The notes beneath the pieces are model-generated. The model had not been told where the DNA came from. It saw only the letters and a program-made list of their open reading frames with translations, and did no database searches. Below, piece after piece: positions 26,381-37,270 of a stretch of 64,000 bases of DNA. Origin of the DNA: Suillus spraguei (taxonomy: Eukaryota > Basidiomycota > Agaricomycetes > Boletales > Suillaceae); the NCBI GenBank assembly GCA_016800925.1, contig JABCPU010000212.1:1-64000 (forward strand), given 5' to 3'. Each line of letters opens with the position of its first letter. Positions within the stretch are counted from its first letter, which is position 1. Position numbers and translations under genes: made by a program.

Positions 26381-28008
26381 TTTTTTTTTTTTTTTTTGAT
26401 CCTTGTTTATTGTCCGTTGGGGCTATGCCCTATGATGGACACTACCTACTGTACATCTAATCTATTCGTATATGCTTTGGTCCGTTTTTTGGTTGTCTAT
26501 GCTATACAGTGGTCCTGGCTTGCGCGCGGACGTTAGGGCCTTCTTCAGGCTCTTGATATGATTTGTGCGACTTGTTGTCGCGTTTCCTCTATTCCTTCTC
26601 CTTTTCCGCTGGGGGGGTTACATCTCCGAAGGTTTGTTCCAATCTTCTCGTGCGCGCGATGTACGTCAACGTTGCTCTCATTCCCTTGCTTTCGTTCAGC
26701 AGGTACTCGATTTTGCATTGTCTTGCTCCGACTTCTTTCCTCATTTGTTCTCTCTGGTTCACGTATGCTGGGCAGACTAGGATGAAGTGGTGTACCGTTT
26801 CGTCATGGTTTTCGCATGCTGGGCAACGCGCCGTTGGGGATTTCGCTATTCGTTTGAGGTGTTTGTTGAGCGCTATATGTCCCGTGCGGAGTTGAAACAT
26901 CAGTGAGCTGTGACGTCTCGGTAGCTTCTCTATCTTCTTTGCAAACTTCTTTGATGGTGCTGACGTGTCGACTGATTTGAGCAGTGTGTAGCGCGGTGAG
27001 TTCTCCATGATGGTGGTGGCCTCTTTTTTGATCTTTGCGTAGAAGTGTTGTCTTAGTGCCGCTTTGCTCCTTGGTAGGATTCTGAGTTCTCCTTCCTCGG
27101 TTAGGAGCGACTTTGGCTGGGCTCGTGTGTCTGATGATTCGCCTCGTGCGGCGCGTTTCGCGTGAGTGTCTGCCTCTTCATTCCCTGGTATCCCTACATG
27201 GCCTGGCGTCCATCTGACTTTGAGTTTTCTTTCGTCGTGCTCAGGGATGAGTCTTCTAAGATCATCGTGGAATTGGTCCATGAGGTAGTGTCCTGGCTGT
27301 GAGCGGAAAGCTTCGGTTGCTCTTATCGCTGCCTGATTGTCGACACCTAGGGATATGGTGCCCCTTCTTCCTCCCGTCTCCTTCAGCAGTTGTACTGCTA
27401 ATATCATCCCCACCAACTCTGCTTCATAGACCGTATGCTCGCGGTCGCTCCCCAAGTGAAACCTCTTGCTTCCTATCACTTCGTTGCCTCTCATGACCAC
27501 TGCTGCTCCTCCAACTCCCCCATCCACCATTGACCCGTCTGAGTACGCCCTTAGGTTTTCATCGGCGAGTCCGTCTTCTATCTTTGCTGTCTCGGCCTTC
27601 TCCGCTATGTGGATGTCTACATCCGGCTCCCACTTGGGGTAGTGTCTGACTGGGTCTATCTTTTCCACCGTCGATGGGTTGATCCTGAATTCGTACATCA
27701 GCTTATGCAGTGGGGATGGATAGCGTTTTTTCCCCTTAAAATCTCTCTCTTTGCCGTAATCGTATGCGTTCTTGATTCCCTTGGCTAGTGGATGTTTCTG
27801 TGGGAGTGTCGCCATTCTGAGCGTGGCTCTGTAGCACGCTTTTCGAAGAGTCTGCTGAAAAGGTAGTACATTAGCGTGCGCGTCTAGCATGTCTGTGGGA
27901 CTTGATCTTAGTCCTCCCGCAATTGATATGGTTGCCATTCTCTGCACTCGCGCCATCTGCGAGGCGAAGCCTCTTGCTCCTCGCCCTTTCCCCCTTTTCC
28001 CCCTCCCC
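26381..28008 (-). mobile_element. LINE copy 3, 5'-truncated, minus strand
   Basis: The T run (poly-A on minus) at about 26381-26398 and a TSD containing ATGGTCTGCCTT (26370-26381 and 28009-28020) bound it. The 3' tail is nearly identical to copy 1, including the GTCC...GGAC stem-loop. It is truncated inside the region between RT and RNase H. Confidence 0.92.
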
Positions 28009-28010
28009 AT
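26589..28010 (-). CDS. LINE RNase H and C-terminal domain, intact open fragment (473 aa)
   Basis: An uninterrupted frame holds GRGARGFASQMARVQRMAT, the RNase H acidic residues (YSDGS, YEAEL, GVDNQ, NEEADTHA) and a terminal knuckle (CPACENHDETVHHFILVC). The apparent start Met is an accident: its AT belongs to the target duplication at 28009-28010. The truncated piece is better preserved than copy 2 and gives the reference frame for it. No RT domain remains, so it has no autonomous activity. Confidence 0.9.
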   Translation of the reverse strand: MGRGKRGKGRGARGFASQMARVQRMATISIAGGLRSSPTDMLDAHANVLPFQQTLRKACYRATLRMATLPQKHPLAKGIKNAYDYGKERDFKGKKRYPSPLHKLMYEFRINPSTVEKIDPVRHYPKWEPDVDIHIAEKAETAKIEDGLADENLRAYSDGSMVDGGVGGAAVVMRGNEVIGSKRFHLGSDREHTVYEAELVGMILAVQLLKETGGRRGTISLGVDNQAAIRATEAFRSQPGHYLMDQFHDDLRRLIPEHDERKLKVRWTPGHVGIPGNEEADTHAKRAARGESSDTRAQPKSLLTEEGELRILPRSKAALRQHFYAKIKKEATTIMENSPRYTLLKSVDTSAPSKKFAKKIEKLPRRHSSLMFQLRTGHIALNKHLKRIAKSPTARCPACENHDETVHHFILVCPAYVNQREQMRKEVGARQCKIEYLLNESKGMRATLTYIARTRRLEQTFGDVTPPAEKEKE

Positions 28011-28254
28011 GGTCTGCCTTAAAATTCATGATCAAAGTCTGAAAAGGTCCGCAATTAGTTTTGGCCTCAGATTCATAGACAAATAAGGAATATATATGGA
28101 TAAATTTGCTGAATTTGTTGACACGGATCCGCTTTATTATGAGATCCATAATCAGATCATGAAAATGACAGGTATATTATGGACGACAAATTCCATATAT
28201 AAATGGTAAATATACCACATGATCAAATATGTATTAAATTCAAACTCTGTTTTA

Positions 28255-28920
28255 CAGCTACTTTCATATAGATAGACCAGGTTTCACCTCACTGCTTTTG
28301 TTTAGTTGTCACAGGAGCTGCACAAACAAAAGGGTCCCGCCTGTTACGATATTTGGGCGCGCGAAGTATCCTAGAATGGCCACCTGTCCGACGGGGCCGC
28401 CTCTGCCTGACACAATTGTAGTACTCTACTTACCACCATGCCTAGAAACCGCCGTCACATTCCAGCAGCTGTAAAACAGCAATGGGTGACCATGTCTGCT
28501 CATATGTCATCTAGTAGCATAGCATGAGCTACTCACACAAGCCAGCAAACTGTTAACCGAGTTCTTCAGCTCTCTCGTCTCACAGGCTCTGTAGTCCGAA
28601 AACCCTTGGAGAGTGGACGTCCTCGTCTGCTCACAGCAGCAGATACTTCAGTAAGTGAACTAAGCTTGCAGTGCAGAGGTGGTAATTTCGCTAACTCCCT
28701 TACTAGTATCTGTTGTCGTGTATCGAGCGCACTTTAGACCTGTTGCTGTCTGAACTTCAACATAGGCTATGTCAGGCAATGGTATTGAAGTTTCTGAAGT
28801 CACCATAGAACGAACCTTGAAAAGACATGGCTTCACACGCAAACATGTATGTAGTTTTTCACTAGTTGCATTTTATCCTGATTATCTCCTCTACTAGGTG
28901 TCTAAAGTTGCGCTTGAGCA
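28255..28920 (+). mobile_element. Tc1/mariner-like element copy A, 5' fragment
   Basis: It starts at CAGCTACTTTCAT after a TA and carries the ~120-bp terminal repeat. The transposase N-terminus begins at 28438 (PRNRRHIPAAVKQQW, helix-turn-helix region) and reads through introns 28652-28708 and 28849-28900 to VSKVALE, where similarity to copy B stops. A TGA at 28525-28527 interrupts the frame. The DDE domain is missing. Confidence 0.8.
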
Positions 28921-29103
28921 CCCGAACACTTCAACTGATTGTATTCGTCAACGAGCTGTCGAACGCGAACGTTCCCGAGAGGCTTCCCAAAACATCACAG
29001 GTGTGGGCCGCTCCACGATTCAATAGAGGAATCACAGTATCTAGTCAACCACAGTAACCACAGCCACAGTATCTAGTTCACTACAAATACTCAACTGATA
29101 CGC

Positions 29104-29778
29104 ATGTTTTTGCCATTCTCCTGCAACCATCACATTAGTCTTAGATTTACAATATCTTACAATGGCAAGACCCCGGTCCCAACCCCAACCCCACCCCAAT
29201 CCCAGCCTACCGATGAGGCACCAAGAGTCAGGAGATTCGCAAGGATGACGGCGACAAGACACTTAGACACAGCGCCTGAAAGAGCCCCGAGGAAGACGAA
29301 GAGGAAGAGGGTGCGTCGTCGTCGTCGTCGTCGCAGTCCAGTCGACACGCAGTCCGAGAGTTCGGTCGACACGCGGCCCGACAGTCCAGTCGCGACGCGG
29401 CCCGACAGTCCAGTCGACCTGCTAATCAGTGCAGCAGAAATACAAAGCAGGCGGGAGATGAAGCAGAGAAATGAAGCCATCAGGAGGGCATGGTTAAAAG
29501 ATCAGGCCATCTTGAAGGAGTGGTATAAGACACACGAGAAAATAGCAGCATTGCCAACCCCAAAGCGCAGGGAACCAGAGAGGATGACGAGGTAGAGATT
29601 GTGGAACCCCCCGCCAAGAGGGCGCGCACAGGAAATGGGAGGGCCGCGGATGAGGATGAGGTGGTGATTGTGGAACCCCCCGCCAGAGATAAGAGGGAGG
29701 AGGAGGAAAGGCGGCTAAGGAACATAGAGGAGAGGCGGTTGAGGTTGTTAAAAGCTGGTATTTTGACTACAATCTGAG
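29104..29778 (+). pseudogene. Charged, repeat-bearing hypothetical protein, frame-broken
   Basis: The family is not recognised. The reading has a basic block (KTKRKRVRRRRRRR), three ~8-residue repeats around SPVDTRPDS, an Arg/Lys helix-like segment (RREMKQRNEAIRRAWLKDQ) and, one frame over after a single-base loss near 29582-29586, two copies of EIVEPPA/VIVEPPA with a PPAKRARTG nuclear-signal-like motif, ending RRLRLLKAGILTTI. The composition suggests a nuclear or nucleic-acid-binding protein. It could also be ORF1 of a retroelement. Confidence 0.4.
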
Positions 29779-29828
29779 AGGGAGGAGGAAAGGCGGTTGA
29801 GAGGAGAGGCTGTGGAAATTGTTCAAAG

Positions 29829-29926
29829 AGTACGAGTTAGCGGCTCCACCCCCAAAAAAAAAGCTTATGACGAGACAATGTCCAACATAGGGTCAACGAC
29901 CCCAAAGGACCAAATCTGAAGCAAAA
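29829..29926 (+). mobile_element. 98-bp LINE-tail insertion with perfect TSD
   Basis: It is flanked by a 13-bp TSD (AAATTGTTCAAAG) at 29816-29828 and 29927-29939. It consists of little more than a 3' tail: GTCCAACATAGGGTC...GACCCCAAAGGAC, a short linker and A's. It resembles the tails of the LINEs at 12.4, 19.0 and 26.4 kb but is a distinct subfamily. Confidence 0.85.
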
Positions 29927-31340
29927 AAATTGTTCAAAGCTGGTTTTTGTCAGTCATAGTACATAGAACTACCTACAATTCTCTAACTCTATAGCACTAT
30001 CAAATTTCAAGCACCCAAACGTTTCGGAGAGGGTTCCCAAAACGCCTGGCCCGGCATTATTACAGCCACTTTCATATCGATAGGCCAGATTTCATTTTGT
30101 TCCCCTCACCACTTTTGTTTAGTTGTGGAGCTGTACAAACAAAAGGGTTCCGCCTGTTACGATATTTGGGCGCGCGAAGTATCCTAGAATGGCCACCTGT
30201 CCGACGGGGCCGCCTCTGCCTGACACAATTGTAGTACTCTACTTACCACCATGCCTAGAAACCGCCGTCACATTTCAGCAGCTGTAAAATAGCAATGGGT
30301 GACCATGTCTGCTCATATGTCATCTAGTAGCATAGCATGAGCTACTCACACAAGCCAGCAACCTGTTAACCGAAATCTTCAGCTCTCTCGTCTCACAGGC
30401 TCTGTAGTCCAAAAAATCTTAGAGAGTGGACGTCCTCGTCTGCTCACAGCAGCAGATACTTCAGTAAGTGAACTAAGTTTGCAGTGCAGAGGTGGTAATT
30501 TCGCTAACTCCCTTACTATCTGTTGTCGTGTATCGAGCGCACTCCAGACCTATTGCTGTCTGAACTTCAACATAAGCTATGTCAGGCAATGGGTATTGAA
30601 GTTTCTGAAGTCACCATAGAACGAACCTTGAAAAGACATGGCTTCACACGCAAACATGTATGTAGTTTTTCCGCAGGTCCCTGTCGTTGTAATGCATTAT
30701 TTGCTGTACTTGTAGCACACCTGTGATGCATTCTTGCTACAATTGTAGCACTCTCCCCTCCCCTGCCAATGCTGCCTGCTAATGTATGGTGGATCACTTG
30801 TGCATCACCCAATGCATCTTTTGATACATCCACCACCGTACTTTTTGACTGTGGGAAATTTGCGCTACATCCAAAACATAGCCATTTCTGGTTATCTCCT
30901 GGATCTCAACATTTCCCACACTCCTCCCAGCACATTCCTGCCCATTACTATACCATATCTACTATCTACTGTAGAGAAGTATCAGTTTATGTTATTTACA
31001 TACAATAGATCATAATAGAACACTTTTTGGTTTGTTTTTGTCCCAATACAAGCTCCAGAAACCTGTACATTTAATACAGCAAAACATATCAAAAACACAT
31101 CTGGATTTTTGCCCCTTCAATGATAGAATGTCTTAGCACACTAGATGTATGTTTATGAGTATATATGAGTCGATTTTACCGCTCGTTTGGCTTTCCAAAG
31201 GTCACTGCAGCACCAGATGTAGTATGCACACAAAAAATAACAAATAGCTTCGCTTTTTTCAGTTTTAATTATATATACCTGCAAATATAATCCTCGATAT
31301 CCTTTCAATATTATATACGAGATATGAGCAGCATGTGATA

Positions 31341-32168
31341 ATAGGTCTAGTCCCTGGGGTGCTGTATTGCTATGTCCCCTGATGGTTCATCTCCTGGGAA
31401 ATTTTTTTCTGGGGCTCCGACCTTCCAGAAATGTAGTGAATGTATTTCTATGTTTATATAAAGTATATATATGTCATAAATATATGCTAACAGTAGCACG
31501 ATTCTCCTTTATAAACCAATACTTCCTCCTGCTTGCATGGGTGTATATTTTCGCAATTCTGGTGGTTATACTCATTCATCACTGGAAGAATTACCTAGCA
31601 GGCTCATATATATTATATAGGGTGTATACAAAGGCTAACTATGGCCAGGATCAGTGAGAAACATGGCGGATTATTGATATCATCTACATACTAGATATAT
31701 CAAGTGATAAAATATTGTACATGCCATCAGGGAGATATCTTATGATCGGACTGTTGTAGTACGTCTTAAATACAGTAGGAAGTATTGACCCTGTGTTATA
31801 GAACGATCTACCTAGAATTGAGAGCAGGGAAAGCATATAGATAAGAATTGGACTGTGGGAAACCTAAAAGGGCAAAACATCGAAATCAACACTTGGTCCA
31901 CATACAGTTAAGGCCTCCAAACAACTTACATTTACACAACAACCATTCCACACCACCTATGACACAGACAATTATGCCAAATGTTGAGTGAGGAGGGCGT
32001 ACTCGATGATTGAGTGTTACAAGAACACCTTCTTGCGCCCCTACTATCATTTTTCCTCCTATGCATCGCCGTCTACTCTTGTCCCGATGAGGCCTCCATC
32101 CTCGTCCTCCACTACCTCGTCTGGCTTGCCATCATCACTCCCTACCTTGCCTACGCTCGTCTCCTCCA
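31341..32168. other. Interior of the long-TIR element, unassigned
   Basis: AT-rich, with no supported coding. The hydrophobic ORF at 31367-31657 is probably incidental. It may include flanking or LTR sequence of the copia relic. Confidence 0.35.
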
Positions 32169-33682
32169 TCATCGCTGAACACGCCCTCTTCGCGCACCTT
32201 CTACCTCCTCTGCGCCTATACACGCCTCTCTCACTTTGTGCACTTCAAGTGCCTCCTCTGCACTTGTCGCCTTACCCTGTGCTTCAACACAGGAGCGTAG
32301 TGTACCGCCTTTAGAGCTCATGGTGAAGGAGATACGAGCAGAGGTGAGAGTAGAAACAGAGACGAGTGTGCAGTGCAAGTCAGGAACGTGCAGGAATTCA
32401 AAGTCATGCTCTGTCAGTGATGTACAATAGCATAGGACAAGTCTCACTCTACCCCACCCTAAGGCCAGGACTGCATGTTCATCAGCCAGCATCACATGAA
32501 TAGGTTCATGCAATTTTGTATAGTGGGAAAAAGTGATAATTCAGGCTCCATGTGAGCAGTTGCAGCTGAATCTACATGGAACATCCCATCTGGCAGATTA
32601 AGAGTCGACGAGATGCTGGCAGAGTGGTCTTTCATGGTAAGAATGAATGGCAGAGGTGTCATGATGGGTTCGTCAATTTGGTCTGCCAATGGAGATTCTG
32701 TGTTAGTGGCGACAGTGGCAGGGGACGAACATGGTGCTGACTTCTTCTCATCCTTTGTGAGTCGTGCACGACACTGCACCCAGATGTGTCTTGCCTTCAG
32801 GCAGTGGCCACACTTGGGCCTCCATCCAACAATCTATCTGTCACCCTTTGATTCGTCAAAGCCTTTGGGAGGGACATGATCACTGGCCTTTGGAGGTGTG
32901 CCGTTGCCCCGATGGCCAGAGAGCATGGCGATGTGCTCTGGCATGTTATTAGTCCCAGCGCGATGCAGTTCCTGGGTCTTCAATTGATTCACAATGTTGT
33001 TGAAGTCAAGTGGGGCGTCACTGTTAACGAGGGTTTGGCAGAGAGGGTCGTAATAGTCAGGGAGAGCTTGCAGTAGGATATGCACAAAGATGGCATCTGG
33101 AATTTTGTATTCCTCCTTCATAGCTGTGGTAGATGTTGTAGAGGTGGTAGCAGGAATAGGCATTGATGCAACTGACAGCGCTGCGAGATCTGCCTTCAAG
33201 ACGATGAGTGTTTGCAGTGTTTCTGCAATGGTCATGCTGTCATGTGCCTTTGGGAGAGTGAAAAGACGATCAAGATATTGATCGAACTGTATCGCCTTCT
33301 GGGGAAGATACTTCTTTTCCAGGACAATCCAGGCAACATGTGTGTCATCAATGTCGCATAGGTAGACAAGATCCTGTGCATCCATGGCCGTCGAGAGGGC
33401 GCTGAGGGCGAGAAGTTGACGCTGTTTGTAGATCTTCACATGCTCATCATGTTTTTCCTTGCAGATGATGTTTTGGTAAGGGTCTGAGAGTAGGGCCGGT
33501 GGGGATGGTTGTATCTCATCTCCACTAATGTAGGACCACAGTCCAATACCACCGGCCCACATCTTAAAGCTGGTGGCCCATTGAGAGTAGTTAGAACCGT
33601 CGAGGGTGAGCTTCTCGTGCAGATATTTCTCGGTCTTCGGGAGAGAGTTGGAGGAAGACATTGTGTGATGGAAACGAGACAT
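32169..33682 (-). pseudogene. Ty1/copia gag-protease relic
   Basis: The minus reading starts at 33682. It has a UBN2-type gag (LDGSNYSQWATSFKMW), a zinc knuckle (CGHCLKARHIWVQC, CX2CX4HX4C) and the protease DSAATAHM, followed by VPDLHCTLVSVSTL. A TAG at 32834-32836 separates gag from the knuckle in one continuous frame, and a shift follows near 32500. Integrase and RT are absent. Confidence 0.85.
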
Positions 33683-33954
33683 CAGGTGAGAGAATGTTGC
33701 TGTCTTTTAGGCAGGGCTCATAACTGTTAAAGGGTGAGAGCTAGGATAGCGCGAGCCTCAGTCTATGGTTGAAGAGACTATATTCTAATCTACAGACCTA
33801 GGATAGCGCGAGCCTACAAGTATGCTAAAGAGTATGTCAATCATAGGAATAATGAGAACATACACACCTTAGTCTATGGTTGAAGAGACTGAGGTGTGTT
33901 GAAGGCATCTATGTGATATTAGACTGGTACCGGCTCGGGTGCTCTGACGGATCA
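33683..33954 (-). repeat. Probable 5' LTR/leader remnant of the copia relic
   Basis: It lies directly upstream of the gag start. It contains two copies of AGGATAGCGCGAGCCT and two of TAGTCTATGGTTGAAGAGAC. No clean TG...CA ends were seen. Confidence 0.4.
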
Positions 33955-34485
33955 CCTCTCAACATGCTCCTAGTATGTCATGTATACTATTGAAAGGTTG
34001 TTGTGGATCATATTGCAAGTCTATATAATTAAAACTGAAAAAGCGAAGCTATTTGTTATTTTTTGTGTGCATACTACATCTGGTGCTGCAGGGACCTTTG
34101 AAGGGCCAAAAAAGCAGTAAAATCGACTCATATATACTCAGAAACATACATCTAGTGTGCTAAGACATTTTATCATTGAAGGGGCAAAAATCCAGATGTG
34201 TTTTTGATATGTTTTGCTGTATTAAATGTACAGGTTTCTGGAGCTTGTATTGGGACAAAAACAAACCAAAAAGTGTTCTATTATGATCTATTGTATGTAA
34301 ATAACATAAACTGATACTTCTCTACAGTAGATAGGTGAAAATGGTATAGTAGTGGGCAGGAATGTGCTGGGAGGAGTGTGGGAAATGTTGAGATTCAAGA
34401 GATAACCAGAAATGGCTATGTTTTGGGTGTAGTGTAAATTTCCCATAGTCTGAAAAAGTGGTGCATCGAATGCATGCATCGCCCT

Positions 34486-34775
34486 TGTTACGCTCGGCGT
34501 TATACAAACATCTTAGTAATCAAAAGTTCAAAGTCTAGTGTTCTCCTTAGAATGAGTTGTTCAAGTAAAGCAGTAGATTGCAGTCCCTGGTCTGCGTAGG
34601 TCAAGTTAAAGAAGTAGGAACTCGAGATGGTAACTGAATATATCAGGTAATTGAAGCAGAGATAGAATATTGAAGCTGAGATTAAATAATGAAGAACCAA
34701 TGGGAAAAAGATAAAGGAATTGTACGATAGAATGTTATGGAACATGATAGAAGGAGTAACAATAGAACTGTAACA
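34486..34775. mobile_element. Solo LTR, family 4 (290 bp)
   Basis: TGTTACGC...CTGTAACA ends are flanked by a 5-bp TSD GCCCT (34481-34485 and 34776-34780). It is inserted in the right arm of the long-TIR element, and the arm aligns across it. Confidence 0.85.
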
Positions 34776-35070
34776 GCCCTATATTGCTGCTGATGCATCA
34801 GTATTGACAGGCCTACAATTGTAGCATAAATGCATCACTACTAATGCTGCAATCACAGCAATTTCTTGCATTACTATGACAAGGACGCCTGGTTTTTCGC
34901 TAGTTGCATTTGATCCTGATTATCTCCTCTACTAGGTATCTAAAGTTGCACTTGAGTGCAATGAAGATACTCGTGATCACTATCAAATATTTATAGCTGA
35001 GAATTTCCACCCAGATCAGCTTGTCTTTGTCGATGACAGCCACCAATTGGATTACAACAAAATGTCCAAT

Positions 35071-36330
35071 TGTTACAATTGTATGTGCCCCTATTCATTT
35101 TCTACTTTCACTTGTTTACTTGTCTTGTAACCAATCTCACATTCACATGTGACTCATGCGTCTCAACACGCTTGTACTATATATGCCTTCCTTGTTAGGA
35201 TACGCAGTTACTTTCCCATGGTTGCTTGGTCCATGCATTTATATCTACATATATAAACACGATGTACTTGTAGTAGATTCCTTACTTTAATCTTACTGGG
35301 TTTTGCCTGGATTCCTCTTCGCTAAGGACCTCCAATCCTTAGTCATTGTTAAGACTGTACTCAAGGGTAGAGAGATCCGAAGGGCTTTGGCCTCAGTTCG
35401 TACACTGTGCCCCTTTCTCGAGTAATGCCCTTTATTTCAGGGAGGAGTTATTCGTCCGAAGACCCGGAAGGGGTTGCGTGACGGATCCGGGTGTCCGAAG
35501 GTGTCGGATACAATACGTCCGAAGGTAATTCGGAACGTAAGGAGAGGAAAGAGATTAAGGCTAGTTTCGGAACGAGTTCCTAACTAGAAACTAACAGAGA
35601 TGGACTATCCGAAGATAGAGTCGGAGGTATGGACTATAGGAGTCAATCCTAAGTCTCGGAGGGTGACTTAAAGCGGAGAGTGGCTTAAGTCCGGAGGAGG
35701 CAGAATGAGTAGAATCTAAGATGATATTCGAACTAAGGTTCTACGGAGATCTACAAGTGGTTTATATACAGTAAGCATCTAAGACGGATAATCAGCAAGT
35801 CCGGGACCGAGGGCTATGTACGAAGTGTAACGGAAGTCTATTAGTTATTGCACAGCGGATCAGTAAGCATGAATCGGAAATGAACACAGGAAACGGATCA
35901 GTAACACAGGACGGAAATATAAACAGCCGGAGTACCGGTAGTAGGAGAAATGACGAAAGGAGATAGACGCAGATGTTCACCAGGGAGTTAAGGTGCGAGA
36001 AGTGAGTACATTCGGATGAGTGGTCCGGACAGAATCTGTGGACCGGACAGATATGGAAACAATCGGATCTGGACGGATATGATCGGATCTGAGATTGGAA
36101 GTATGGTATATGACAGTCATCTTGAATCGTCTCTAAGTCTAAGCACTCCTTAGCCTTGGTCTCTATTCTTGTAGAACCTCTTAGACTTGTCTTCGAGGCT
36201 GAACCTTTGATTATACTCAGAACTTATTCCTAGTACTTTCACCTTGTTCTCTTTTGAACATCGAAGAACTTCCTAGCAGACTGTCTGTGTTTTCTCACTG
36301 TCGCTGGTGATGCCACCCCAGTTTGTAACA
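35071..36330 (-). mobile_element. Solo LTR, family 1, split by a nested LTR
   Basis: TGTTACAA...TTGTAACA with TSD CCAAT (35066-35070 and 36331-36335). Net length is about 486 bp once the nested family 2 LTR and its TSD copy are removed. This is the same family as the gypsy LTRs at 43565 and 49978. It is inserted in the transposase DDE exon. Confidence 0.9.
35347..36115 (+). mobile_element. Solo LTR, family 2 (769 bp), nested
   Basis: TGTTAAGAC...TATATGACA with TSD GTCAT (35342-35346 and 36116-36120), inside the family 1 LTR. It contains repeated words based on TCCGAAG and CGGA. It matches 39751-40519 and, inverted, 37271-38004. Confidence 0.92.
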
Positions 36331-36343
36331 CCAATAGCCTGGT

Positions 36344-36819
36344 TGTTACAGTCGTACGTGCCCCTATTCATTTTCTCTTTGTCCCCTTTACTTGTATATT
36401 ACATAACGTGACTCTGACTCATATGCTCAAATGCATCTGTACTATAGTTGCCTTCCTTCTTTGGATACGCAACTTTGTTCTCACGTCTCTCTTGGTCCGT
36501 GCGCACATATTGACCTATTTAAGCATGTTGTATTACACTTGTACACTTTACTTTAATCTTACTGGGTTTTACCTGGAACTTCCTTTGCTTAGGTCTCCAA
36601 CCTAAGTCATCTTGAATTGTCTCTAAGTCTAAGCACTCCTTAGTCTTAGTCTCTATTCTCGTAGAACCTCTTAGACTTGTCTTTGAGGCCGAACCCTTGA
36701 TAGTACTCGGAACGTGTTCCTTGTACTTTCACCTTGTCCTCTTCTGGACATTGTAGAACTTCCCAGCAGACCGTCTGTGTCTTTTCACTGTCGCTGGTGA
36801 TGCCACCCCAGTCGTAACA
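36344..36819 (-). mobile_element. Solo LTR, family 1 (476 bp)
   Basis: TGTTACAGTCG...GTCGTAACA with TSD CTGGT (36339-36343 and 36820-36824). It lies only 13 bp from the previous family 1 insertion, in the same orientation and in the same transposase exon. Confidence 0.92.
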
Positions 36820-37270
36820 CTGGTCTCCAACTGGCACACATGTACACCACCATGATTATTTTGTCTGTGGGCAAAGGTGAGTGAATTCATGTATCATATT
36901 TGTGATCATAGTCTAATTTTATTCAGGTATTCAATTTTACCTGCTCTCTTGCTAGACGGCATCTTGCATCTTGATGTACTGGATGGTTCATATATGGCGC
37001 AACATTCAATGAGTTCATAGACAGCCTGCTCGATCATATGAATCCTTTTCCTCAAAAAAACTCTGTAATCATGATGGATAATGCGAGCATTCACAAGTCA
37101 CCTGGTCTCAAAGAAATGGTTCAACAAAGGTATTTGTTGATCTGGTTTTTGATGACTGCTGTCAAATTTGAATTTGAATGCTTCTGGCCGAGCAACACTG
37201 AACCTGCATCACTATAAGGGATCAGCATGGTCAATTGTGAATATAGTAGTATAGTAGTATACCTAGTAGC

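Larger units (their letters stand above)
28921..30060. other. Region between the two Tc1 copies
   Basis: It contains a charged ORF (listed separately) and a 98-bp LINE-tail insertion. The edges (28921-28990 and 30005-30050) share CACCCAAACGTTTCGGAGAG-like sequence with 38540-38600. The remainder was not recognised. Confidence 0.4.
30672..34891. mobile_element. Long-TIR DNA element inserted in the transposase intron
   Basis: It is flanked by a 7-bp repeat GTTTTTC (30665-30671 and 34892-34898). The arms 30672-31340 and 33955-34891 (less a 290-bp LTR) are inverted copies of about 650 bp, sharing TGCTACAATTGTAG, CCATTTCTGGTTATCTC and AGCTTCGCTTTTTCAG-type blocks. No transposase was recognised. 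The interior is occupied by a copia relic. Confidence 0.75.
30251..37135 (+). pseudogene. Tc1/mariner transposase gene, interrupted
   Basis: The exon pieces are the N-terminal helix-turn-helix part (30251-30463), 30521-30657 (LLSELQHKLCQAMGIEVSEV), 34936-35070 (VSKVALECNEDTRDHYQIF, then LVFVDDSH with the first catalytic Asp), 36830-36877 and 36927-37135 (VLDGS, FIDSLLDHMNPFPQKN, then IMMDNASIHKSPGLKEMV with the second Asp). The third acidic residue was not found. A TGA at the position of 28525 in copy A and a nearby TAG break the first exon. It is dead. Confidence 0.75.

Noticed and set aside
31367..31657. 96-aa hydrophobic ORF as a membrane protein gene
   Set aside because: AT-rich non-coding interior with no start context or conservation.
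32834..32836. Programmed readthrough of the TAG between copia gag and knuckle
   Set aside because: The element is otherwise truncated and shifted, so ordinary mutation is the simpler explanation.
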